From assembly GCF_004358205.1 (NCBI RefSeq), contig NZ_SMYO01000007.1, forward strand, positions 186,001 to 250,000: DNA of 64,000 nt. The letters run 5' to 3'. This document shows positions 7,460 to 16,183 of this stretch, in pieces. Under the pieces are notes generated by a model. The model saw only the letters and a program-made list of their open reading frames with translations. It ran no database searches and was not told the origin of the DNA. How positions within the stretch are numbered: the stretch's first letter is position 1; every line of letters starts with the position of its first letter. This DNA is from Bacillus salipaludis. GTDB taxonomy: Bacteria > Bacillota > Bacilli > Bacillales_B > DSM-18226. The translations under genes were made by a program, and so were the position numbers.

Positions 7460-10150
7460 TTAGGTACCGGGCTGTTCAGTGTCTTGCGTATTGGTACCGC
7501 CGTCTGTTGTGCCAGTATTAGTGTCACCAGTGCCTTGATTCTTATTACCTTGATCATTTCCTTGTTCGGTGCCAGTGCCCTGATTTTGACCTTCACCCTG
7601 GCCCTGACCCTGTCCTTGTTCAGTGTCAGTACCAGTACCAGTGCCAGTACCAGTACCAGTACCAGTGCCAGTACCAGCACCGTTGCCCTGATCCTGACCG
7701 GTATCCTGTCCTGGATTCGTATCAGATGGTGTGCCGTTCTCAGTGCCGTTATCACCATTGTTTTCATTTCCAGGGGTAGTTTCTTCAGGTGCTTTTGGTA
7801 CTGTGAAGCTTGCAGCAGCCGAATCACTCTTCCGGCTTCCGTCGGTTGCAACAATGGTAAATTTATAAGTTGCTCCTGGTGTAACATTTGGAACTGTAAT
7901 TGATTTTTTGTCCGTTGTTAAACTTGTTTGTCCGGAACCATCATCGACAGAGATAGCGAATTGAATATTCGCTGATGATTTATTTTTATAGCTCCACTTA
8001 AGAACAAGTTGATTATTTTTCTCGTCGTATTTTACTGATGCACTGCCAGGTGCATTCAATTTATCATATCGAGTTGATACCCTGCTAGGTGCATTCCCTT
8101 TAACAGCATATTCTGTAATGACTAAATTGGATGGTGTATATTGACTTGCAAGTACCGGCGGCATTGAGCCTTTTTCAATTCTTACCCTTTGAACACTATT
8201 TGGAACAGGGAAATCGGATGTTTGTTTCCCTTCAGATACATAGGAAATCAAATTCCTAAACATATCTTGAGCAATTTTTTGATCCTCCCCAGGTGCAATT
8301 GGGGTGGAACGGTCCTTATATCCGGTCCAAATCGATGCTGTGTAATTTGGTGTATAACCGGAGAACCAGGCATCCGGAATATAAGAGCTGCTCGGGATAT
8401 TCCATTGTGCTCTTTCCTCATCCGTATAATTGGTTGTTCCTGTCTTCCCTGCGATATGAAGACCTGGAACGTTGGCCCTCGTCCCTGTACCCGGATATTG
8501 GAGGACACTTTTTAGCATATCGGTAATCATGAAGGCTGTGTAATCCTTCATCACAACTTTTGTTTCTGGTGTGGTGTTAATGACAGTTCCATCACGTAGT
8601 TTAATTTTTATCACCGCATACGGTTTTGTATATAAACCATTATTGCCAAAAGCACTGTATGCACCGGCCATTTGAAGAGGAGATACACCGTCCCTTAAAC
8701 CACCGATTGCATAGGATTCATAAATTTCTTTCAAAGGAATTCCTAAATTATTAGCAAACTTTTTGGCGCGATCCAATCCTACCTGCTGTAAGGTTTGAAC
8801 AGCAGGGGTATTTCTAGATAATTGCAATGCAGTTCGAATGGTCATTCTCCCCATGTAACGACCATCCCAGTTTCCAAAGGTTTGGCCAGTTGAATATTGT
8901 ACCGGTTTATCATCAATCGTCTGATATGTTCCCCATTTTAAATATTCAATGGCAGGGCCGTAATCCAAGACAGGCTTGATGGTTGAACCCGGCTGGCGTC
9001 TCGTATCAATTGCATAGTTGAAACCCCGTTTTACTTGCTGGTTTCGACCGCCCCCGATTGCCCGGATCGCTCCAGTTTTCGTATCAAGAAGTGAAACACC
9101 AGCCTGGAATTTTTCATCAGGATAGTTAATCACATCCTTGGTATTCAGCATTTTATAAACATATTTTTGTGCCTTTGGATCCACTGTTGTATAAATAGTT
9201 AAACCATCGGAGAAAATATCAAAATCTCCTTGCTGTTTCACTTCATCAATTACCGCATCAACAAAAGAGTCGAAAGGTTTTTCATCAATCTTGCGCTTGT
9301 CTTCTTTTACTAATCCTTTTTTAATCGGAACTTTCATGGCTTCTTCCATCTTTTGCTTTGAAATAAAACCATGTTGATGCATTAAGGATAATACGATATT
9401 ACGTCTTTTTTCTGCCAAGTCAGGATTTGTAAATGGATTGTAGTTATTAGGACTTTGCGGCATTCCCGCTAGCAAGGCAGCTTCAGGCAATGTCAAATCC
9501 TTTAGTTTCTTTCCGTAATAGGTTTCAGCAGCCGTAGCCATCCCGTAACTGCCTTCTGACATATTTACCTTATTGACATACATTTCAAAAATTTGGTGTT
9601 TTGTATATTTCTGTTCTAGCTGATAGGAAAGCCACGCTTCCTCCACTTTTCTTTTTAATGTTTTCTCTGGTGTTAAAAATGAATTTTTAATTACCTGCTG
9701 GGTAATGGTACTTCCACCTTCAGCTCCAAATCCATGCTTAATATTAGCCAGCACAGCACCGCCAAGACGGATAGGATCAATTCCATGGTGCTTATAAAAG
9801 CGATAATCCTCAGTAGCCAGGACGGCATTCTCCAAAAGCTTTGGTATATCCTTATAGTCGACATATTCCCTGTTAACAGCGCCGACTTCAGTCAGCAGGT
9901 GGCCATTCATATCTAAAATCTTCGATGAAATGGGATCTTTTAAAACCTTTGGATCAAGTTTTGGAGCGTCTTTCACCAAGTAGGCAAAAGTTCCAACCCC
10001 GGCCAAAATCACGACAATTCCAAGGGCGACAAGGGTTAAAAATATTTTTTTTATAATCCCTTTAGGTTTTTTGCTTGTTTTTGTTTTTGGGTTGCCCTTT
10101 GTTTGCTGCTGTTTTCGGCGCTCCTCTCTTGATTGATATTGATCAGCCAT
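7460..10150 (-). CDS. ponA: Class A penicillin-binding protein 1
   Basis: About 896 residues. Short basic cytoplasmic tail (QSREERRKQQQ), one transmembrane helix (about 37-60), a GT51 glycosyltransferase domain with catalytic Glu in ATEDYRFYKHHG (about 114) and EGGSTITQQ, then a transpeptidase domain with SxxK at GSTIK (Ser389), SRN, and GKTGTTN (about 569). A fibronectin-III-like segment follows, then about 110 residues of Gly/Thr/Gln/Asn-rich tail including repeated GT pairs. It polymerises and crosslinks peptidoglycan at the cell surface. ATG 10150 has AAGGAAGGA upstream; a GTG 27 bases earlier is less likely. It lies downstream of recU in the same direction (37-base gap), the classic recU-ponA operon. 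Confidence 0.95.
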   Translation of the reverse strand: MADQYQSREERRKQQQTKGNPKTKTSKKPKGIIKKIFLTLVALGIVVILAGVGTFAYLVKDAPKLDPKVLKDPISSKILDMNGHLLTEVGAVNREYVDYKDIPKLLENAVLATEDYRFYKHHGIDPIRLGGAVLANIKHGFGAEGGSTITQQVIKNSFLTPEKTLKRKVEEAWLSYQLEQKYTKHQIFEMYVNKVNMSEGSYGMATAAETYYGKKLKDLTLPEAALLAGMPQSPNNYNPFTNPDLAEKRRNIVLSLMHQHGFISKQKMEEAMKVPIKKGLVKEDKRKIDEKPFDSFVDAVIDEVKQQGDFDIFSDGLTIYTTVDPKAQKYVYKMLNTKDVINYPDEKFQAGVSLLDTKTGAIRAIGGGRNQQVKRGFNYAIDTRRQPGSTIKPVLDYGPAIEYLKWGTYQTIDDKPVQYSTGQTFGNWDGRYMGRMTIRTALQLSRNTPAVQTLQQVGLDRAKKFANNLGIPLKEIYESYAIGGLRDGVSPLQMAGAYSAFGNNGLYTKPYAVIKIKLRDGTVINTTPETKVVMKDYTAFMITDMLKSVLQYPGTGTRANVPGLHIAGKTGTTNYTDEERAQWNIPSSSYIPDAWFSGYTPNYTASIWTGYKDRSTPIAPGEDQKIAQDMFRNLISYVSEGKQTSDFPVPNSVQRVRIEKGSMPPVLASQYTPSNLVITEYAVKGNAPSRVSTRYDKLNAPGSASVKYDEKNNQLVLKWSYKNKSSANIQFAISVDDGSGQTSLTTDKKSITVPNVTPGATYKFTIVATDGSRKSDSAAASFTVPKAPEETTPGNENNGDNGTENGTPSDTNPGQDTGQDQGNGAGTGTGTGTGTGTGTGTDTEQGQGQGQGEGQNQGTGTEQGNDQGNKNQGTGDTNTGTTDGGTNTQDTEQPGT
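7621..7682. repeat. Hexanucleotide tandem repeat inside ponA
   Basis: About ten units of CCAGTA/CCAGTG run in phase with the ponA frame and encode the Gly-Thr dipeptide array in the C-terminal tail. Because the unit is 6 bp, slippage changes length without frameshift. Confidence 0.85.
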
Positions 10151-10187
10151 TTTAAAGTCCTTCCTTTCCAACTTCACTCAAGGTTAT

Positions 10188-10802
10188 TTAAGACAATTGA
10201 TAAAGCGTATCTATTATTCTAATATAGTCAATTCTTGCTTGGAATCCAAGCGGAATATAATACCCAAGTTGTTCAATTTCCTCCTTGGTAATTGATTTTC
10301 TTCCTCCTGTTTTCATTCTATCCCAAAATTGTAATAAGTTTTTCGCTTCAAGCAAATAAACCTGTTCCTCCTTTGTAAATCTTAAAATGACAAAACAGAT
10401 TCCTCCCTGAAGCAGTACTTCTTCCATATGTCGGATTTGGTGCTCATGGAAATTCTTTAAGGGAAATGAACTGGAATTCTGTGTTTCTTTTGCTTCAAAA
10501 TCAATATATTTACCTTTATATACCCCGTTATAATCGGTAGTAGAGGCTTGCTTGAAATAAGCTTCCTTTATGACAGCCGCACTTCGCATCGGGTAATCTA
10601 CCTGAACAATTTGAACAGGTGTAGGTTTTTTATGAACAACCGCAATTTTTTTTTCTCTGTAATATTCATTTGTTATATTTAAGTCTTCTTCAAGAGTCAT
10701 TCCTCGATTACTGTAAGATTCATTTTTTTTCTTATTAGCAATTTTGGAATTTGCCGCTGCATTAGGAATATACTGTTTTCCGTTTGGATAATTCACGCTC
10801 AT
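10188..10802 (-). CDS. recU: Holliday junction resolvase RecU
   Basis: 204 residues starting [14 protein letters not shown]. Family hallmarks are [28 protein letters not shown], and the metal/catalytic core [20 protein letters not shown], followed by FHEHQIRHM. RecU cleaves four-way junctions in recombination repair and chromosome segregation and modulates RecA. ATG 10802 lies 6 bases after GAGAGGTG; an upstream in-frame GTG overlaps that site and is rejected. It is upstream of ponA on the same strand and divergent from yppC. Confidence 0.95.
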   Translation of the reverse strand: MSVNYPNGKQYIPNAAANSKIANKKKNESYSNRGMTLEEDLNITNEYYREKKIAVVHKKPTPVQIVQVDYPMRSAAVIKEAYFKQASTTDYNGVYKGKYIDFEAKETQNSSSFPLKNFHEHQIRHMEEVLLQGGICFVILRFTKEEQVYLLEAKNLLQFWDRMKTGGRKSITKEEIEQLGYYIPLGFQARIDYIRIIDTLYQLS

Positions 10803-10922
10803 TTTTTGCACCTCTCAAACTATTATTTATCATAACAAATCAAAGCCGAGTTGGGTGCATAAAAATTTGCAAGTTCCGTATTCTAATCATTACAACTTTT
10901 ATTTTAACAAGGGAAGAGAATA

Positions 10923-11885
10923 ATGAATCATTTTACAATACAGGAACAGGAGATTATCCGTCAAATAATAACTGAAACGGAAAAGAAAAATCTCGATAAT
11001 ATTTCAAGAACAAATGCCTATTTTCGGTATTTTAAGAAAAATCCTGATATTATTTGGTCCTTTCTTGCCCATATGGTTTCAAGGAATGGGGGATGGAATA
11101 TGTGTGACCTTGAAGGGTCTATATTCCCGCATTTATTGGAGTCGAAAATAAGAAAGCAGCTTTTCCTAACCTATGAGCGGGCTAATTGGTTAATTTTCCA
11201 CGATGTTTTCCCCCAGCTGTTGCTCTATCAATATTCGACGAGATTAGACCGTCCGATGTTTCATTTACTTCCATATTTCAATGTTTCTTCATTTATTCAA
11301 AAGGAATGGGTTCACTATTGGAATGAAAAAGATAAGTTCAGAATGATGACGGCTTTAATTATTAATGAACAAAATGTCATTCAACAACCAATTATTGAGC
11401 ATCCAATTTATAAGAAGAAAGTATTTCGTTCGATGATTTTCACTTTTCAGGATTGGCTTCATTTCAGCTGTGTATTGTTTCCGACCTGTGGGGGAGAAGT
11501 GTATGGGTCCTGTGTGAGTGGATTCCGATCGGTTTCAAAAAGAATTCATTTGGGGAAACGACTTGCAAACATTCTTTTTCATCCACGTTTATTTCCTTAT
11601 TTTTTTGAATTTGCCAATCGTACACCTCATACGGGTTCAAGGTATGACTATGAACAGTACTTTAAAACGAAGATTGTAAGAAAAACACCTATACTAAGAG
11701 CAGCTTTTCCTGTGATTAAACATCATCAACATACCTATGAGGATTGGAATAAACATCAACGTGTATCCCCAATATGGCTCCATGGACCAGTCAGTCATAA
11801 ACATTCAATTCACCTAACAGATTGGTATTTCAAAAAATTGACTCAACTAGAACTCTTGCTTGCTCTAAAAAATTCCTTTTTATAA
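10923..11885 (+). CDS. yppC: YppC-like DUF2515 protein
   Basis: 320 residues without a signal peptide. Rich in aromatic residues, with conserved-looking stretches such as NGGWNMCDLEG and PHTGSRYDYEQYF. Sequence and position (divergent from recU) match YppC of Bacillus, a DUF2515 member of unknown function. ATG 10923 follows an AAGGGAAGAG ribosome site. The divergent intergenic region to recU is 120 bases and should hold both promoters. Confidence 0.82.
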   Translation: MNHFTIQEQEIIRQIITETEKKNLDNISRTNAYFRYFKKNPDIIWSFLAHMVSRNGGWNMCDLEGSIFPHLLESKIRKQLFLTYERANWLIFHDVFPQLLLYQYSTRLDRPMFHLLPYFNVSSFIQKEWVHYWNEKDKFRMMTALIINEQNVIQQPIIEHPIYKKKVFRSMIFTFQDWLHFSCVLFPTCGGEVYGSCVSGFRSVSKRIHLGKRLANILFHPRLFPYFFEFANRTPHTGSRYDYEQYFKTKIVRKTPILRAAFPVIKHHQHTYEDWNKHQRVSPIWLHGPVSHKHSIHLTDWYFKKLTQLELLLALKNSFL

Positions 11886-11930
11886 TCGAAAAAGATCCAT
11901 GAAGATTCTTGCTCAGATAGTCCCTGCAAA

Positions 11931-12068
11931 ATGGCCTGTAGATTTCCGCTCCGGTCACTCGCTTTCCGCGGGGAGGTCCTGGAGCCTCCTCGGCGCTTGC
12001 GCCTGTGGGGTCTCCAGTGACCTCTCTATCCCGCAGGAGTCGAGTGCCCTCCGCTCCAATCTACAGGG
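11931..12068 (-). repeat. Dispersed GC-rich hairpin repeat, copy B (inverted)
   Basis: Reverse-complement copy of the element at 6226-6355. On the minus strand it reads through GACTCCTGCGGGAT, GGAGACCCC, GCCGAGGAGGCTCC and ends CGGAGCGGAAATCTACAGG. It faces copy C head-to-head about 270 bp away. The DNA between the two copies (12069-12337) shows no convincing gene. Confidence 0.85.
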
Positions 12069-12337
12069 GCAAATCAACCTAAAGTATTGCATACACTTAT
12101 TCAAACCTCACAAAGTGAAATTATTGTTATAAGGGAAAAGAAAAGTGGTTTCATTGTCCAATCAAGCTGGTATTACTGTCAAAATGGAATAGAAAAATTG
12201 TTTGTCGTGTCACGACTTTTACTTTATTTTTTGAGCGTATATCGGGGTAGTATAGGCAGTTCCCACTCTTCTTTGAATCAGTCTTGTATTCTTTATAAGC
12301 CTCACAATAATGGTGCAGGACATTGTTGTAAGGGCCT
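12069..12337. other. Gene-poor spacer between inverted repeat copies
   Basis: AT-rich, with ORFs on both strands that lack ribosome sites and run into the flanking repeats. I see no recognisable protein or RNA. It may be the remnant of a gene or cargo caught between two inserted elements. Confidence 0.5.
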
Positions 12338-12475
12338 GTTGGTTGGAGTGGAAGGCACGGAGACTCCTGCGGGAGTACGGGGCAGGGGAGACCCCGGAAG
12401 CGCCCAATCGCTGAGGAGGCTCCCCGGCACGCTCGCGAACCGCTTGTGCCTAGAGCGGAAATCAACAGACTTATT
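12338..12475 (+). repeat. Dispersed GC-rich hairpin repeat, copy C
   Basis: Direct-orientation copy sharing GACTCCTGCGGGAGTACGGG, CAGGGGAGACCCC and GAGGAGGCTC with copy A, and ending GAGCGGAAATCAACAGA. The outer arms GGCAC...GTGCC can pair, which suggests a folded element. Confidence 0.85.
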
Positions 12476-12545
12476 GTAATGACAAAACTCTTAAGATTTA
12501 TAGTAAAATAACCTGTGAATCATTTAAGAGAGCAAATAAAATAAA

Positions 12546-12595
12546 GGCTATCGAAAGATTTTCAATAGCCTGAGCAAGAGTTCCTTGCTTTTTTT
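12546..12595. terminator. Back-to-back overlapping terminators
   Basis: Two hairpins lie side by side. GGCTATCGAAAGATTTTCAATAGCC serves the minus strand (followed there by a T-rich tract, after the sspM-like gene needs ending). AGCAAG-AGTTC-CTTGCT followed by seven T serves the plus strand. Confidence 0.7.
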
Positions 12596-12597
12596 CG

Positions 12598-12705
12598 TTA
12601 TTCTGCTGGCCGATTTGGACCTTCTAGTTTTTTATCACCATAGCCAGCTCTTTTTTCAGTCTCTGATTGCCTAGGATTTTTATTTTGCTGTTTTTTATTT
12701 GTCAT
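12598..12705 (-). CDS. sspM: SspM-like small acid-soluble spore protein
   Basis: A 35-residue Lys/Gln/Asn-rich peptide starting MTNKKQQNKNPR and ending KKLEGPNRPAE. The C-terminal KL-x-GPNRP signature resembles B. subtilis SspM (KKLGGPNRPST). The ribosome site GGAGGTG precedes ATG 12705 by 7 bases. Minor SASPs of this type are made in the forespore, normally under sigma-G. It sits alone, convergent with upstream yppC. The assignment rests on the short C-terminal match and could be another minor SASP family. Confidence 0.68.
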   Translation of the reverse strand: MTNKKQQNKNPRQSETEKRAGYGDKKLEGPNRPAE

Positions 12706-12899
12706 CGAAAAACACCTCCATTTCTAGCTTGTACGTTTTTACTAATTTCATTCGGAATCCGTTTTGTCGAAAACGTAAGCTTATAATGCCAAAATTACAC
12801 TTTGTTTGACGAATAACTTCTAGTTTTGTCAGGGTAGAAGGAAGCAGGAAAAAGAGGGAGAATTACTATCTTAGAGAAAACTTGAGGAGGCTGTTAATA

Positions 12900-13172
12900 A
12901 TGAATAAGCCAATGTCTGAAAAAGAAATGCTGCTTACGATGCTGACAGATATATACGATCAGTTGGAAGAATTAGAGTCGGTTCTAGAGGCATCATTCTC
13001 AGACCTTCGAAACAGTTTAGTGGAAGATGAACACAATAAATTGACAGTGCCTAAACAAAGATTATCAGCAATAGATGAGGAAATGGGGCATCTCTTCCCT
13101 GATACTTGCAATCATACAGATCTGAAGCAAAATCATGTCTCTGGAAGGCTAAAGCTTGAACTTGGCTTTTAA
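12900..13172 (+). CDS. Small conserved hypothetical, YppD position
   Basis: 90 residues, mostly helical and acidic in the first half (EKEMLLTMLTDIYDQLEELE), with a pair C-x-H (FPDTCNHTDL) near residue 70. ATG 12900 has AGGAGG ending at 12890; an in-frame upstream start overlaps that site. It precedes yppE and occupies the place of yppD in B. subtilis, but I do not recognise the sequence well enough to name it. Confidence 0.65.
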   Translation: MNKPMSEKEMLLTMLTDIYDQLEELESVLEASFSDLRNSLVEDEHNKLTVPKQRLSAIDEEMGHLFPDTCNHTDLKQNHVSGRLKLELGF

Positions 13173-13256
13173 TAAACAGTAAAATAGAGAATATCTTTTT
13201 AAGGTAGCTTTGTCATTCACAGCTACTTTTTATTTTGCAAAAAGGGAAGGTAGCAT

Positions 13257-13613
13257 ATGGAAGAGCGACATAAAGAACTAACGCAAAAATTACTTCAAAA
13301 CAATCAATTGTTCTTGAAATATTATCAAGAAGTACGTGAAACCGGGATAAAACAGGATTTTCATCAGGTGATAAAACCTTTTGTCGATGAAGTAAAGATG
13401 GAAACGGATGAATGGAAGGAGTTAATGAAAAAATGGTTAAGAGAAAACTCTCGTAAGCATATTTATGAAAAGCAAATTGATCTTATCGCTGAACATATTT
13501 CTGATTTATCCATCCAAGCCTTTTTCCCAGAAACAAGCCGAACAAGGTTCACGAATACAAATCGAACGGTAGAATATTTTTTAACAAGTCTATTAATGGA
13601 GTTAAAAAAATAG
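13257..13613 (+). CDS. yppE: YppE-like DUF1798 protein
   Basis: 118 residues, predicted all-helical, starting MEERHKELTQKLLQNNQ. Size, helical content and position between recU/yppC and yppF/yppG agree with YppE (DUF1798), a small soluble four-helix protein of unknown function. The ribosome site AAAGGGAAGG is 8 bases upstream. A hairpin terminator follows and is shared with the convergent yppF. Confidence 0.75.
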   Translation: MEERHKELTQKLLQNNQLFLKYYQEVRETGIKQDFHQVIKPFVDEVKMETDEWKELMKKWLRENSRKHIYEKQIDLIAEHISDLSIQAFFPETSRTRFTNTNRTVEYFLTSLLMELKK

Positions 13614-13617
13614 AAAA

Positions 13618-13641
13618 AAGATGCCAAATGGCATCTCTTTA
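13618..13641. terminator. Terminator between yppE and yppF
   Basis: Stem GATGCC/GGCATC with an AAAT loop, flanked by A and T runs, so it can act in both directions for the convergent genes. Confidence 0.8.
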
Positions 13642-13648
13642 AAGTGAT

Positions 13649-13861
13649 TTAGTTAGAATTTTCGATGAGGGAGTTTTCCGTATAATTTTCAGGAATAACC
13701 GCGCCTTGAGATTCAAGTTCACGGACAAGAAGGCGATATTCTTTAATGCTAATTTCATTGTGAATATAGGCTTTCTTGGCAAAATCCATTAGTGTATTAA
13801 CATCATTTGTGCTGTAATCTCGACTTTGAATAAATTTGCTTTTTAATTCATGAATATCCAT
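13649..13861 (-). CDS. yppF: YppF-like small protein
   Basis: 70 residues starting MDIHELKSKFIQSRDYS, with the YppF-like core LMDFAKKAYIHNEISIKEYR. GGAGGAG precedes ATG 13861; the earlier in-frame start overlaps that site. Conserved in Bacillus next to yppE and yppG; function unknown. Confidence 0.75.
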   Translation of the reverse strand: MDIHELKSKFIQSRDYSTNDVNTLMDFAKKAYIHNEISIKEYRLLVRELESQGAVIPENYTENSLIENSN

Positions 13862-14048
13862 AGATTTCTCCTCCTTCACCTTTTATCTATCGTATCACGA
13901 AAAAAAAGGATTTTTTGTTTTTGAAATATTTAAACTTCAGACAAAATTCGTTTCGTTTTGACAAATCGCTGTGCTTTTAAAAATAATCACCTTTCCTGGG
14001 TTTTTATCATAAAGTGAAGTAATGAAAGAGTGGAGGAGATGTTTGCCC

Positions 14049-14591
14049 ATGTATGGTAACTATAGGCCAATTCCCTTCTTTAATCATGGATTACCAGGGC
14101 AAAGGAAGCAAGGGTGGCCAGTTGATTATGAAAGAAATCATCAAGGGTTTGTTTTAAATCAGCCCTTTCCGTATCCGTCCCAAACACAAAATTACGATTG
14201 GAACCAGTACCAGCAGCAAAACCCATACTTACCGAAAATGGTTGGCCAAACCTATCAACAAGGGATGTTTCAACAGCCAATGCCCTATCCAAATCAGCAG
14301 TTTTCACAGAAGGATTCGCAATTTCTTTTCCAAAACCCGCTTCAGCCACAAGAGAAAAAGGTTCCTAACCAGTATATGCCCATGAACGGGTACCCAATGA
14401 TGAATCCCTATCCAAAACAAAACATGATCCCCAAACAACCTGGGGGAATGAAATCGATTATGAATTCGTTTAAGTCCCAGGACGGGACAGTAGATCTTAA
14501 TAAAATGATGAATACTGCTGGTACAATGATGAATGCAGTAAATCAAGTATCTACACTGGTAAAGGGGCTTGGCGGTATGTTCAAACCATAA
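14049..14591 (+). CDS. yppG: YppG-like Pro/Gln/Asn-rich protein
   Basis: 180 residues dominated by Pro, Gln, Asn, Tyr and Met (for example QNYDWNQYQQQNPYLPKM), with a C-terminal segment GGMKSIMNSFKSQDGTVDLN that is ordered-looking and conserved in spore-associated YppG-type proteins. It may be a coat or spore-surface protein, by composition only. ATG 14049 lies 10 bases after GGAGGAG (14032-14038); TTG 14043 is closer than usual. Confidence 0.72.
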   Translation: MYGNYRPIPFFNHGLPGQRKQGWPVDYERNHQGFVLNQPFPYPSQTQNYDWNQYQQQNPYLPKMVGQTYQQGMFQQPMPYPNQQFSQKDSQFLFQNPLQPQEKKVPNQYMPMNGYPMMNPYPKQNMIPKQPGGMKSIMNSFKSQDGTVDLNKMMNTAGTMMNAVNQVSTLVKGLGGMFKP

Positions 14592-14594
14592 AAA

Positions 14595-14622
14595 AGACGG
14601 CTTCGCTAAGCCGCCTTTTTTT
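14595..14622. terminator. Terminator between yppG and hsp20
   Basis: Stem around GGCTT-CGCT-AAGCC with flanking A and T runs, between convergent genes. Confidence 0.8.
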
Positions 14623-14634
14623 GTTTCATGTATG

Positions 14635-15117
14635 TTATTCTTCAATTCTGATGACTTTTCCTTTTTCCTGAGGAATTCGGATTTGAAGTAAGCCATCACG
14701 GTAGGAGGCTTTTACTTTTTTTTCATTGATTTGGTAGGGAAGTGAAATGGTTCTAGAGGAGTGCTGGCGCAATTGCCTTTTATGATAAAGCTGATTTTTT
14801 TCATCTTCCTCGGTTATCATTTCATTATTATCAATGGAAATCGTTACATAATGGCCGGAAATATTTAAATGAATCTGCTCTCTTTTAATTCCCGGAAGTT
14901 CTGCCGTAATAATATATTCCTCCTTGGTTTCAACCGTTTCAACGGGAAAAGCCGCACTGAGTGGAAAGGGAGTTTTAAAAAGTTCATCAATCGATTGTAA
15001 AAAACCTCTGATCGGCTGTTCATGAAACAAGTCATTCATGGATTTGAATAAATCGCTGAACGGCTCGGTTTTTGATTTTTTTTTGTTATTTGGATCGCCC
15101 GGAAGCATGGCTGACAT
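14635..15117 (-). CDS. Hsp20/alpha-crystallin small heat shock protein
   Basis: 160 residues. The alpha-crystallin domain spans roughly residues 60-155, with ITAELPGIKREQIHLNISGH and the closing YRDGLLQIRIPQ. It is an ATP-independent holdase chaperone in the cytoplasm. ATG 15117 follows GTGAGGG by 7 bases; longer in-frame starts lack a ribosome site. No CIRCE element or other heat-shock operator is evident upstream. It lies convergent with yppG. Confidence 0.88.
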   Translation of the reverse strand: MSAMLPGDPNNKKKSKTEPFSDLFKSMNDLFHEQPIRGFLQSIDELFKTPFPLSAAFPVETVETKEEYIITAELPGIKREQIHLNISGHYVTISIDNNEMITEEDEKNQLYHKRQLRQHSSRTISLPYQINEKKVKASYRDGLLQIRIPQEKGKVIRIEE

Positions 15118-15229
15118 TGCAATTCCCTCACTTTCAAGAATTTCACACAACATCATATGCTAACGGTACTAGGTATGTGCCTGAATAACAGAGGAGGCCT
15201 GGGCTTGGATAAGAACAGAATAAATGAAA

Positions 15230-15260
15230 AACCGCTGCCAAGGCAGCGGTTAAGCTTTTT
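15230..15260. terminator. Terminator after Crp/Fnr gene
   Basis: Perfect 10-bp stem AACCGCTGCC/GGCAGCGGTT with a two-base apex and T runs on both sides. It lies just beyond the stop of the minus-strand regulator. Confidence 0.85.
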
Positions 15261-15959
15261 TTAGATCAAATGAATCTCTTCCATCAGAATATCGATATCA
15301 AGCAACATATTGCCTTCATCGTCAACTTCAATTAATTCCTCTTTTTTCATTTTTGTCAGTGTCCGGCTAATCGTTTCACGGGTTGTTCCGATCATGTTGG
15401 CAAGGTCCTTATTGGTAAATTCCGCTTTTAAGAGGATGGAGCTATCTTCAAGCTTCTTGCCATACTTTTGTGCAAGGCGGATGAGTAATTTTATAATTTG
15501 TTCATAGGTATTATTAAGAATTTGTTCCTCCAACCGGTTTTGCAGATCAACAATTTTTTCCCCAAGGACACGAAATACTTTTATACATAACTCAGGGTTT
15601 TCAATTAGCACAGATTCAAACTTTAGTATGGGGATTGCAATTAAGGTTGATGGCTCGAGGATTTCAGCATAGGCAGGGTAGTCTCCTTTTCTAAAAAAAC
15701 CGACATGCGGAAACATTTCACCCTTTTTCATAATGTTAACAAGTTGCTCTTTCCCGCTAATATCGCTTTTATAGATTTTTACTTTCCCGCTTTTAATAAA
15801 GTAGACATTTTCAAGGGGGTCTCCCTGTAAAAAAACATGGCTATGTTTTTTCCATTCCCTCACAATCGCGATATCGGTTACTTTTGTTAATTCATAGTCA
15901 TTCAAGTCTCGAAAAAGAGTGAATTCTGAAAGTATCTTTTTAATTTCTTCTATTTTCAT
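15261..15959 (-). CDS. Crp/Fnr family transcription regulator (paralog 1)
   Basis: 232 residues: cyclic-nucleotide-binding-type beta-roll (about 1-125), dimerisation helix (EKIVDLQNRLEEQI) and a C-terminal helix-turn-helix with recognition helix MIGTTRETISRTL. It has one cysteine (PELC), so no Fe-S cluster of the B. subtilis Fnr type can be built by this chain alone. It is clearly paralogous to the regulator at 27523-28215, with long identical stretches around VLGEKIVDLQNRLEEQIL. No co-transcribed partner is visible, so the target and signal are unknown. Confidence 0.9.
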   Translation of the reverse strand: MKIEEIKKILSEFTLFRDLNDYELTKVTDIAIVREWKKHSHVFLQGDPLENVYFIKSGKVKIYKSDISGKEQLVNIMKKGEMFPHVGFFRKGDYPAYAEILEPSTLIAIPILKFESVLIENPELCIKVFRVLGEKIVDLQNRLEEQILNNTYEQIIKLLIRLAQKYGKKLEDSSILLKAEFTNKDLANMIGTTRETISRTLTKMKKEELIEVDDEGNMLLDIDILMEEIHLI

Positions 15960-16183
15960 TCTTTCACCACATTAAATTATTTTTAATTTATTGTATCAAA
16001 AAAACAAGCCTTTTTTTAATCATTACCTGTATTATCCTAAAAAGGTGTTTTAAATGTTACAAAATTGTGGCTAAAAAAAGGCCGGTTGGAATAATCATCC
16101 AGATATAAATAAGGAAAAATATCCGTTTAACTCTTTAATTACGAACGTTCATTCGATAAAATAGAAGTATTGAGGTGAGGTTT

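Noticed and set aside
7484..7903. Plus-strand ORF over the ponA tail, rich in Ser/Thr/Ala
   Set aside because: It is the mirror of the in-frame 6-bp repeat and low-complexity tail of ponA; no ribosome site.
12087..12479. ORFs on both strands across the hairpin repeats
   Set aside because: They read through the GC-rich element copies, have no ribosome site and no similarity to known proteins.
14080..14349. Minus-strand ORF opposite yppG
   Set aside because: No ribosome site and a composition mirroring the Pro/Gln-rich yppG codons; yppG is the supported gene.
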